Source of the DNA: Planctomycetota bacterium
GTDB taxonomy: Bacteria > Planctomycetota > Planctomycetia > Planctomycetales > Planctomycetaceae
NCBI GenBank assembly: GCA_024278285.1
Contig: JAJRTM010000526.1
Span: 1-5,075, forward strand
Direction of reading: 5' to 3'
Length of the DNA stretch: 5,075 nt
Both the position numbers and the translations under genes were made by a program. Of this stretch, positions 1-5,075 are shown one piece after another (within the stretch, counting starts at the first letter, position 1; every line of letters begins with the position of its first letter). The notes under the pieces are model-generated. The model searched no databases and had not been told where the DNA came from. It saw only the letters and a list, made by a program, of their open reading frames with translations.

Positions 1-52
1 GAGTTCGAATTTTAGGCAATCAAGCTGGTTCGTCAAGCCGTGCTCTTCTTAT

Positions 53-169
53 GGGAACTTCTATTTATTCAAAAGGAGCACAGACATTCCTGTCTGTCTC
101 GTAAGAGCATGCTGTTTTGTAAGCAGACAAGAATGTCTACCCTCCGTTTAAGAAGAGATTCTTGAGTAA
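53..169 (+). repeat. MITE-like repeat, copy 1 (right end degenerate)
   Basis: This stretch aligns without gaps to 1244-1360; I count 103 identical positions of 117 (about 88%), with the differences mostly transitions. It starts with GGGAACTTCTATTTATTC, one base different from the left terminus of the other copy. It contains an inner inverted repeat, AGACATTCCTGTCTG (82-96) against CAGACAAGAATGTCT (124-138), with one mismatch. Homology stops at about 169, so the matching right terminal repeat seen in the second copy is missing here; this copy is truncated or diverged. One plus-strand frame stays open through most of it and could be mis-annotated as a small protein, but I see no start signal. 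It lies downstream of the 3' end of the minus-strand gene and in the same orientation as copy 2. Confidence 0.85.
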
Positions 170-186
170 CGATTCAGCTTTGGCGC

Positions 187-261
187 AGGGTCCGCTACCC
201 GCGGACCACGATGGAAGGTGGAGCCCCCTGTTTCTGCGGTGGTCCGCGGGTAACGGACCCT
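187..261. repeat. REP/BIME-like inverted repeat pair
   Basis: The arms at 187-209 and 239-261 are reverse complements over 23 bp with one mismatch, separated by 29 nt. Each arm also folds on itself: GGTCCG (189-194) pairs with CGGACC (202-207), and GGTCCG (241-246) pairs with CGGACC (254-259). Read on the minus strand, the right unit is preceded by GTAG (260-263); the left unit has GCAG (185-188) on the plus strand. A GTAG tetranucleotide followed by a short stem is the layout of REP units, and two inverted units resemble a BIME. The element begins 9 nt after the stop codon of the minus-strand gene. No T-run follows the stem on either strand, so it is not a canonical intrinsic terminator, although it could protect or end that transcript. 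REP identity is inference. Confidence 0.7.
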
Positions 262-270
262 ACAAAAACC

Positions 271-1197
271 TTACCGAATTGCAGGACCAGCCGCTTGGGC
301 AACCTTGCCGGGCTGCAAGGTTTCTTCTCGGATACTCATTGCCTTAACAAGAGTTCCTGCTCCAAATGCTCCGATGACCTGGTCGTCTGTGTGTAGCTTT
401 CGTGAAATCAGTAGACGGCGTTTCAAATCGAATTGTATCGTTCCAGATGGGGTCTGCTGCATCAACCGAACTTTAATCGCGGGATCTCTTATTCTTGAGA
501 CCAGCACTGTGGAAAGAGTGATTGTAGCCAGATCATTTTCAACGGATTTCAATTGATAAATCCGCAGCAGTTTCACTTTTTCCTTCAACGTTTTAGTGAC
601 GAGAACCTCCACCTCCAAATTCTGTTTCCACGTTTCGTTAATCGCAACTGGTTCTTGCGGGAAAACAACGAGGAAGTTGAGTGAAGGATCTGCCTGTTCT
701 GGTTGCTTTCCAAAATAGTTATGTACTTTCAACAGTTTCCCGTATCGATTAACACGGATTCGGCTCATCGGCTTGCCAACGGTCTGGAGAATTTGTTTGA
801 AACTCTCCGGTTGTAATTTGGGATCATCACTATCAAAAACGATGGGGGGAGAATCGTCAAATTGCGTTTGCAGTCGCACACGATCGATCATCAATTCCAA
901 TACCGCTTCGCCAGATTTTTCAACGCTGACAACACGATACTGCCTCCAGGCGATTGACTGATTTTTAGCTGTTTCCGAAATGGCATCTTTTTGCGTTGTA
1001 TAAGAAGAAGAATCTGAAACCTGATAATGGACAAATTCCCCTGCTTTGAACTGATAGTTTAATTCATATTTTTCAGCAGTGGCCTTCGCGGCTTGCTTGT
1101 TTTGATCTTCCGCAATCGTTTCTGAAAAACAGAGTGAAAACAGTATCAGACAAAGAATGCCTCTATTCAGGTTGAAAACGATTGATTTTTGAAGCAT
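271..1197 (-). CDS. Exported protein of unknown function (planctomycete-type family)
   Basis: A 308-residue protein with a clear N-terminal export signal: a basic start (K4, R12), a hydrophobic run at residues 13-25, and a likely signal peptidase site after T-I-A29. The mature part begins with a charged linker, then a beta-rich body starting at about residue 44 with YQFKAGEFVHYQV. Later marks are a VGKPMSRIRVNRYGK stretch (140-154), AINETW (185-190) and GTIQFDLKRRLLISRK (252-267). I recall similar exported planctomycete proteins with a 'Y-F-x-G-E' opening and 'v-x-E-T-W' centre, all uncharacterised; no function is assigned here. No enzyme motif or later membrane span is visible. The ATG at 1197 is the first start after an in-frame stop (1252-1254) and is preceded by GGGAAGG with a 6-nt spacer. 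The last ~15 residues, rich in Q, A, G and P, may be a non-conserved tail. Repeats flank the gene on both sides. Confidence 0.85.
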   Translation of the reverse strand: MLQKSIVFNLNRGILCLILFSLCFSETIAEDQNKQAAKATAEKYELNYQFKAGEFVHYQVSDSSSYTTQKDAISETAKNQSIAWRQYRVVSVEKSGEAVLELMIDRVRLQTQFDDSPPIVFDSDDPKLQPESFKQILQTVGKPMSRIRVNRYGKLLKVHNYFGKQPEQADPSLNFLVVFPQEPVAINETWKQNLEVEVLVTKTLKEKVKLLRIYQLKSVENDLATITLSTVLVSRIRDPAIKVRLMQQTPSGTIQFDLKRRLLISRKLHTDDQVIGAFGAGTLVKAMSIREETLQPGKVAQAAGPAIR

Positions 1198-1243
1198 GAC
1201 AAACCTTCCCTGGCTCTTGCAAATTGGCGTGACTATTTCTTTC

Positions 1244-1372
1244 GGGAACCTCTATTTATTCAAAAGGAGCACAGACATTCTTGTCTGTCTCGTAAAAACA
1301 TGCTGTTTTGCAGGCAAACAAGAATGTCTCCCCTCCGTTTAACAGGAGTTCTTTGAATAAATAGAGGTTCCC
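1244..1372 (+). mobile_element. MITE-like element, copy 2, with perfect 21-bp terminal inverted repeats
   Basis: A 129-bp non-coding element. Its ends, 1244-1264 (starting GGGAACCTCTATTTATTC) and 1352-1372 (ending ATAAATAGAGGTTCCC), are perfect reverse complements over 21 bp. Inside, AGACATTCTTGTCTG (1273-1287) pairs with the stretch ending ACAAGAATGTCT (1329) with one mismatch, AAAAGGAG pairs approximately with CTCCGTTT, and AAAACA-TGC-TGTTTT forms the apex, so almost the whole element can fold into one hairpin. TTC flanks both ends (1241-1243 and 1373-1375), possibly a 3-bp target duplication but easily chance. There is no transposase, so movement would need an enzyme in trans. It lies 46 nt upstream of the minus-strand start codon, so that gene's promoter must lie in this gap or within the element. 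Confidence 0.8.
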
Positions 1373-1421
1373 TTCAACTGCGAGTATTTCTAGCAGAAAA
1401 CAAGAAATATGACGAGGCCAA

Positions 1422-1565
1422 TTATTTCAGGCCTTCAATTCCCTCTGCTTTGCGGATCCGCTGGCTATCGGGTTCCCTATCATTAGCAAACAAATCGGCA
1501 ATGTCTGATTGGAGTTTGAGGTCCAAATAGCTTACGATGTTAGCAAAAGATGATTCAAGCAGGTT
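1422..1565 (-). other. 47-codon open stretch, possible gene remnant
   Basis: Read on the minus strand, 1565 down to 1425 is open for 47 codons, ending at TAA (1422-1424) and preceded by an in-frame TAA (1566-1568). The translation is protein-like: SYLDLKLQSDIADLF followed by a charged tail containing SQRIRKAEGIEGLK. There is no ATG or GTG start and no convincing ribosome-binding site; only CTG or TTG codons could start it. An open stretch of this length is not rare by chance, so the case rests only on the plausible amphipathic composition. It could be the C-terminal relic of a gene lost when the neighbouring repeat or ggt arrived, or nothing. I do not recognise the family. Confidence 0.2.
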
Positions 1566-1586
1566 TTAACAGGCTAAGGTGACCGC

Positions 1587-3383
1587 ATGTTGAAAGACTT
1601 TGAACTTGGTTTATTCCATTCACGAATAATTGTGCCGATCTGCTGCAAGCTGTTTATAATCGTGCTGCTGGCTCAGCTTTCTCCTCAAGCGGGATTGGCG
1701 CAAAACAAACTTGTGCGGCCGATGCGTCAACCGGTGGATGTCGCTTCCGGAGAGCAAGGAGTTGTTGTTTCAGATACTGTAGTCGCCTCCGAAATTGGGC
1801 GGGATATTCTTGCAAACGGCGGGAGCGCGGTTGATGCTGCTGTTGCAGTTGCGTTCGCTCTGGCAGTTACCTGGCCGGAAGCGGGGAATATCGGCGGCGG
1901 CGGATTTATGATGGTTGCTCCTGCGGGCGAGAAAGTTGTCTGTGTCGAATATCGCGAAAAAGCACCGGCCATCGTCGATGAGTTCAGTTTTGCTCACTGG
2001 AAGAATCGCCTGCATGCCCGCATGGCTGGCGTTCCCGGCACGGTACGCGGGATGGCATTGGCTCACCAGAAATTCGGCAAGCTTCCCTGGAAAAGCGTTG
2101 TCGAACCGGCTGCGCGAGTTGCACGGGAAGGCTTTGTTGTAGATGCCAACCTGGCCTATTCGCTGAATTCGGTTCTGAAACTGAAATCGATTCAGACCGA
2201 TCCACGTTATGCAGAATTTCATCGGGTTTTCGGTCATCCTGAAAAACGTCGCTGGAAATCGGGAGACCAACTTGTTCAACCAGACCTGGCAGCCACGCTA
2301 CAGCTTATCGCAACCAAGGGCGATGCTGCTTTTTATGAAGGGAAAATTGCCAAACAGATTGTCAACGAAATGAAACGGGGTGACGGGCTGATCAGCTCGA
2401 AAGACCTTCAACAATACAGTGCAAATATCCGTCCTGCGATTGAAGGAACATTCCGGAATTATACAATCTACGGCGCACCGCCTCCCAGTTCGGGCGGCAT
2501 CACCGTTTTGATGCAGTTGCGAATGATCGATAAACTCAATCTGAAAGTGGACCGCAAAAAATTCTGGACCGCGGATCAAGTTCATTTATTAAGCGAAGTG
2601 ATGCGGCGATCTTTCCGGGAACGGGCAGCGTATCTTGGGGATCCCGATTTTGTAACAATCCCCGAAAAAGTTCTCGATGCCGAGTATGCTTACCAGCTTG
2701 CAGCAACAATCGATCCGAATAAAGCGACCCCCAGTGCAGAGATTGCAGGGGATATTCCGTTATCGAAAGGCCCTTATGAAAGCCCGCAGACAACGCACTT
2801 TTCGGTGATCGATGCCAACGGCATGGCGGTGAGCAATACGTACACTCTCGAATATAGTTGGGGCAGCCGCGTTGTTGTGCGTGGAGCCGGGTTTTTGCTC
2901 AATAACGAAATGGGTGATTTCAACTGGTATCCCGGTTATACGAACGAAAAAGGAACCATCGGCACAAAACCAAACCTGCTCGCTCCGGGGAAGCGAATGC
3001 TCAGTTCGCAAACGCCAACAATTGTGAAACAAAACGGCAAAGTGCGATTGATCATAGGTAGCCCCGGCGGGCGGACAATCATCAACACCGTATCCAGCAT
3101 TCTTGTTCAGACACTTCTTTTTAAGCGATCTTTGAAAGAAGCAGTCGATGGGCCAAGAATTCATCAGCAGTGGTTTCCAGATTTAATCAAATTTGAATCT
3201 GATGATTATGGACTGTTCGAGAACATGAAAGAAGATCTTATCAAACGGGGACATACTATTTATCACCCCAAGAACAGACGCCAGGGATCTGCCCAATCGA
3301 TAGAAGTCGATATTGCGACAGGAGTTGCGACAGGAGTTGGAGACTGGCGCCGCGGCGGTGCAGCCCGCGCGGTATGCAAATAA
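1587..3383 (+). CDS. ggt: Gamma-glutamyltransferase (glutathione hydrolase), exported proenzyme
   Basis: This enzyme cleaves the gamma-glutamyl bond of glutathione and related compounds and passes the glutamyl group to water or an acceptor; it is an N-terminal nucleophile hydrolase matured by self-cleavage. The 598 residues match E. coli Ggt (580) in size. A signal peptide spans residues 1-38 (hydrophobic 14-30, likely cut after GLA38), so it acts outside the cytoplasm. Large-subunit marks include NGGSAVDAAVAVAFA, GNIGGGGFMM and R123 in EYREKAP, the counterpart of E. coli Arg114. Cleavage before T402 in SPQTTHFSV would give a 197-residue small subunit. T420, D444, S473-S474 and GSPGG (491-495) match the known T409, D433, S462-S463 and G483-G484. 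E. coli N411 and Q430 are replaced by E422 and E441, while the lid-loop region keeps full length. ATG 1587 follows an in-frame stop (1575-1577), with AAGGTGA four bases before it. Transcribed away from the exported-protein gene. Confidence 0.97.
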   Translation: MLKDFELGLFHSRIIVPICCKLFIIVLLAQLSPQAGLAQNKLVRPMRQPVDVASGEQGVVVSDTVVASEIGRDILANGGSAVDAAVAVAFALAVTWPEAGNIGGGGFMMVAPAGEKVVCVEYREKAPAIVDEFSFAHWKNRLHARMAGVPGTVRGMALAHQKFGKLPWKSVVEPAARVAREGFVVDANLAYSLNSVLKLKSIQTDPRYAEFHRVFGHPEKRRWKSGDQLVQPDLAATLQLIATKGDAAFYEGKIAKQIVNEMKRGDGLISSKDLQQYSANIRPAIEGTFRNYTIYGAPPPSSGGITVLMQLRMIDKLNLKVDRKKFWTADQVHLLSEVMRRSFRERAAYLGDPDFVTIPEKVLDAEYAYQLAATIDPNKATPSAEIAGDIPLSKGPYESPQTTHFSVIDANGMAVSNTYTLEYSWGSRVVVRGAGFLLNNEMGDFNWYPGYTNEKGTIGTKPNLLAPGKRMLSSQTPTIVKQNGKVRLIIGSPGGRTIINTVSSILVQTLLFKRSLKEAVDGPRIHQQWFPDLIKFESDDYGLFENMKEDLIKRGHTIYHPKNRRQGSAQSIEVDIATGVATGVGDWRRGGAARAVCK

Positions 3384-3673
3384 TACCTGCCGCATCACGC
3401 AATGCGATTCAAATGACCACGTACATTTACGGCGTAACCTGTCGTGATTAAGTGAGTTTGCACCTTTACTACCGCTGATCCACAAATTTTCCTGCTACCA
3501 ACTCTCGATAGTTGAACCTTTTCTGACTAGAATGCTCTGATTGATTATCGACCACAACCATTTTGAACAGATACAGGGGCTGCAATCAGGGACCATTGAT
3601 AGTGCTGAAGTTTAGCTATCTTGGTCGGCGAGGCTGATTCTGCATCATAGACCGTGTAATCAAAACGTATTTT
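3384..3673. other. Intergenic region after ggt, no gene seen
   Basis: I see no convincing coding frame on either strand; the minus-strand open frame entering from ggt is a shadow of ggt. Just after the ggt stop there is a small stem, CGCAT (3391-3395) with ATGCG (3402-3406), and a short palindrome TTACG-G-CGTAA (3427-3437). Neither is followed by a T-run, so no intrinsic terminator for ggt can be named. The right part contains the possible folded structure described separately at 3581-3644. Confidence 0.6.
3581..3644. other. Possible long imperfect hairpin upstream of ilvB
   Basis: Consecutive blocks can pair: TGCA (3581-3584) with TGCA (3641-3644), ATCAG (3585-3589) with CTGAT (3634-3638), GACCA (3591-3595) with TGGTC (3622-3626), and GATAG (3598-3602) with CTATC (3616-3620), closing a 13-nt loop. 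The bulges are asymmetric (2 nt at 3639-3640 and a 1-against-7 internal loop). No T-run follows on either strand, so it is not an intrinsic terminator. It might be a structured RNA, an old decayed repeat pair or chance. It matches no riboswitch or T-box feature that I recognise. Confidence 0.25.
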
Positions 3674-3810
3674 GTAGGATGGTGTGCTTGCACCCATCTT
3701 CGCATACCGAGTTGTGTTCGATAACGCAAAAAAGTGGAAACCGTGATGAATCCGGAATTAAAATCACGAAATAGAGACCGTATTTGATGGGTGCAAGCAC
3801 GCCATCCTAC
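3674..3810. repeat. REP/BIME-like inverted repeat pair upstream of ilvB
   Basis: The arms at 3674-3698 and 3786-3810 are reverse complements over 25 bp with a single mismatch (T at 3683 against G at 3801), separated by 87 nt. Each arm starts, read inward from its own end, with GTAGGATGG and then folds on itself: GATGG and GTGC pair with GCAC and CCATC, leaving one bulged base (T or C, the mismatch site) and a TT turn. GTAG followed by a short bulged stem is the classic REP layout, so this looks like two inverted REP units, as in a BIME. The spacer contains a weak CGTGAT/ATCACG pairing (3742-3747 with 3763-3768) and no gene. It ends 45 nt before the ilvB start, so transcripts starting further upstream would carry it in their leader. 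The mobility mechanism is inferred, not seen. Confidence 0.8.
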
Positions 3811-3821
3811 GTTTCAAAGAT

Positions 3822-3850
3822 GTGACAATACTGACCAAGTGGAGTATAAA
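3822..3850 (+). promoter_or_regulatory. Candidate sigma70-type promoter for ilvB
   Basis: GTGACA (3822-3827) and TATAAA (3845-3850) each match five of six consensus bases and are exactly 17 nt apart. It lies between the inverted repeat pair and ilvB, where a promoter is expected. The oddity is that the predicted transcript start, about seven bases after the -10 box, falls on or beside the GTG start codon (3856), and the -10 box abuts the GGAG that would act as ribosome-binding site. Either the mRNA is nearly leaderless, or this match is fortuitous and the true promoter lies further upstream. Confidence 0.4.
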
Positions 3851-3855
3851 TTATC

Positions 3856-5075
3856 GTGGCAATTGCAGAAGAAAAATCGACAAAACAGGCTCAGATTCTG
3901 GGAGCGGAAATTCTTGTCGAAGCGTTGATTCATCATCAGGCGAAGTTCATTTTCGCTTATCCGGGCGGAGCGAGTATGCCTTTGCATCAGGCGCTGCGAA
4001 AAAATCGTGAGCGTATTCGCACGATTCTTCCGCGTCACGAACAAGGGGGCGGATTCGCTGCACAGGGAATTTCCCGTACGACCGATATGGTCGGTTTGTG
4101 CATGGCCACCAGCGGGCCGGGGGCGACCAATCTGGTCACACCAATCGCAGATGCGAAGCTCGATTCTGTTCCGTTAGTTGCGATCACGGGGCAGGTAACA
4201 CAAGCCGTTATCGGAAGCGATGCATTCCAGGAAACGCCGATTGTTGAAGTTTGCCGGGCAATTACCAAACATCATTTTATGATTACCGACATTAAAGATG
4301 TTGCCCGGATTGTGAAGGAAGCCTTTCACGTCGCAACAACCGGGCGACCCGGACCAGTGCTGATCGATTTCCCGAAAGATGTTCAGTTGGATTCGATCCC
4401 GGTTGAGGAACTCGATCTCGACCCGCCGATGGATTTGCCCGGCTATCATCCCGAATTAAGAGAAGTTGCACCGGAACAGATTAAACAGATTATTGCAGCA
4501 ATCAAACGAGCCAAAAAACCGGTTCTGTATGTTGGCGGTGGTTGCGTTCTTTCGGGGGCAGCAGGTGAACTACTGAAGTTCGCCGAGAAGACAAAAATTC
4601 CAGTGACGACAACAGTCATGGGTATCGGCGCATTTCCCGGTACCCACGATTTATCGTTGCACATGCTCGGAATGCACGGCACCGTTTACGCTAACCTTGC
4701 GATTGACGAAGCCGATTTACTGCTCGCGTTCGGGGTTCGCTTTGATGACCGCGTGACTGGAAAGCTCGATGAATTTGTCAAGCATGGGAAAATTGTGCAT
4801 GTCGATATCGATCCTTCTGAAATTCATAAAAACAAGGAAGCACACATTCCTGTTGTCGCAGACGTCAAGCACGTGATCGAAGAACTCAACAAAGCGATCA
4901 CCGTTGATGACATTCCTGAAACGGAAGCCTGGCACAACACAATCGCCCAGTGGAAGAAAAAGTTCCCGTTACATTACAAATGTTACGACACCGAAATTCC
5001 GCAGCAGCTTGCGATCGAAACATTGTACAAGATGACCAGAGAACGCGATCCGTTTGTCAGCGTCGGGGTCGGGCA
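3856..5075 (+). CDS. ilvB: Acetolactate synthase large (catalytic) subunit, 3' end outside window
   Basis: This cytoplasmic enzyme condenses two pyruvates to acetolactate, or pyruvate with 2-ketobutyrate, the first common step of valine, leucine and isoleucine synthesis, using thiamine diphosphate and FAD. 406 codons are present; the family usually has 550-600, so the C-terminal third is outside the window. Residues ~14-180 are the N-terminal thiamine-diphosphate domain: YPGGAS (35-40), RHEQGG with catalytic E62, [22 protein letters not shown] and [13 protein letters not shown]. The central FAD-associated domain (~200-340) has [37 protein letters not shown] and HVDIDPSEI. The final VSVGVG begins the C-terminal domain. 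Many stretches recall plant enzymes. GTG 3856 is the only credible start: an in-frame TAA lies at 3847-3849 and the next ATG falls inside YPGGASM. GGAG (3841-3844) is 11 nt upstream. The regulatory subunit gene ilvN/ilvH, often adjacent, is not in view. Confidence 0.97.
   Translation, partial: MAIAEEKSTKQAQILGAEILVEALIHHQAKFIFAYPGGASMPLHQALRKNRERIRTILPRHEQGGGFAAQGISRTTDMVGLCMATSGPGATNLVTPIADAKLDSVPLVAITGQVTQAVIGSDAFQETPIVEVCRAITKHHFMITDIKDVARIVKEAFHVATTGRPGPVLIDFPKDVQLDSIPVEELDLDPPMDLPGYHPELREVAPEQIKQIIAAIKRAKKPVLYVGGGCVLSGAAGELLKFAEKTKIPVTTTVMGIGAFPGTHDLSLHMLGMHGTVYANLAIDEADLLLAFGVRFDDRVTGKLDEFVKHGKIVHVDIDPSEIHKNKEAHIPVVADVKHVIEELNKAITVDDIPETEAWHNTIAQWKKKFPLHYKCYDTEIPQQLAIETLYKMTRERDPFVSVGVG

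Noticed and set aside
53..149. Open plus-strand frame through repeat copy 1, protein-like at first sight
   Set aside because: It has no start codon or ribosome site, follows the palindromic repeat exactly and ends in it; best read as repeat-derived, not a gene.
187..261. Intrinsic terminator for the minus-strand gene
   Set aside because: The stem is strong, but the T-run (minus-strand TTTTT, 265-269) precedes the stem instead of following it.
162..396. Two overlapping 61-codon plus-strand open frames
   Set aside because: They run through the palindromic repeat and into the antisense of the exported-protein gene; there is no ribosome site and no protein-like pattern.
53..1372. CRISPR array
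   Set aside because: The repeats are too few, too long and too far apart, and there are no cas genes.
1770..2279. 169-codon minus-strand open frame inside ggt
   Set aside because: It lies antisense to an unmistakable gamma-glutamyltransferase, has no export signal, domain or ribosome site, and its composition is that of a reverse-frame shadow.
3315..3338. Perfect 12-bp tandem repeat GCGACAGGAGTT x2 near the ggt 3' end (ATGV-ATGV)
   Set aside because: The segment has the same length as typical family members at this place, so it does not look like an expansion; probably coincidental.
3391..3406. Candidate ggt terminator stem CGCAT/ATGCG
   Set aside because: Only five base pairs and no T-run after it.
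3183..3485. 100-codon minus-strand open frame spanning the ggt end and the intergenic region
   Set aside because: Mostly antisense to ggt, rich in Cys, Arg and Ser as shadow frames are, with no ribosome site.
3384..3855. T-box, leader peptide or attenuator controlling ilvB
   Set aside because: I found no T-box core, no run of Leu/Val/Ile codons behind a start, and no terminator/antiterminator pair.

Overview
The window looks like chromosomal DNA of a free-living, moderate-GC bacterium, most likely a planctomycete. This rests on remembered family resemblance, not on a search. The minus-strand secreted protein resembles a family I associate with planctomycetes, the acetolactate synthase has a plant/cyanobacteria-like signature, and the intergenic regions are crowded with palindromic repeats.

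Layout, left to right. Positions 1-270 hold no gene: one copy of a ~120-bp repeat (53-169) and a GC-rich inverted repeat (187-261) lie just past the stop codon of a minus-strand gene. That gene (271-1197) encodes a 308-residue exported protein of unknown function. A second repeat copy (1244-1372), bounded by perfect 21-bp terminal inverted repeats, sits 46 nt upstream of its start codon. After a short spacer with a 47-codon open stretch of doubtful meaning (minus strand, 1422-1565), a complete gamma-glutamyltransferase gene, ggt, runs on the plus strand (1587-3383). A 472-nt intergenic region follows, with a possible hairpin (3581-3644), a long inverted-repeat pair (3674-3810) and a promoter-like sequence (3822-3850). 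The acetolactate synthase large-subunit gene ilvB begins at GTG 3856 and runs off the right edge after 406 codons.

The three genes do not look like one operon. The exported protein and ggt are divergent, and ggt and ilvB are separated by 472 nt with their own structural elements. Ggt acts outside the cytoplasm on gamma-glutamyl compounds; IlvB acts in the cytoplasm in branched-chain amino acid synthesis. No functional link is evident beyond general nitrogen and amino-acid metabolism.

The most notable content is the repeats. Two same-orientation copies of a MITE-like palindromic element flank the exported-protein gene. Two other inverted-repeat pairs, different in sequence, share a 5' GTAGG motif in front of a short stem, a layout like REP/BIME elements mobilised by RAYT transposases. 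No transposase is encoded in the window, so any mobility would have to be supplied in trans.
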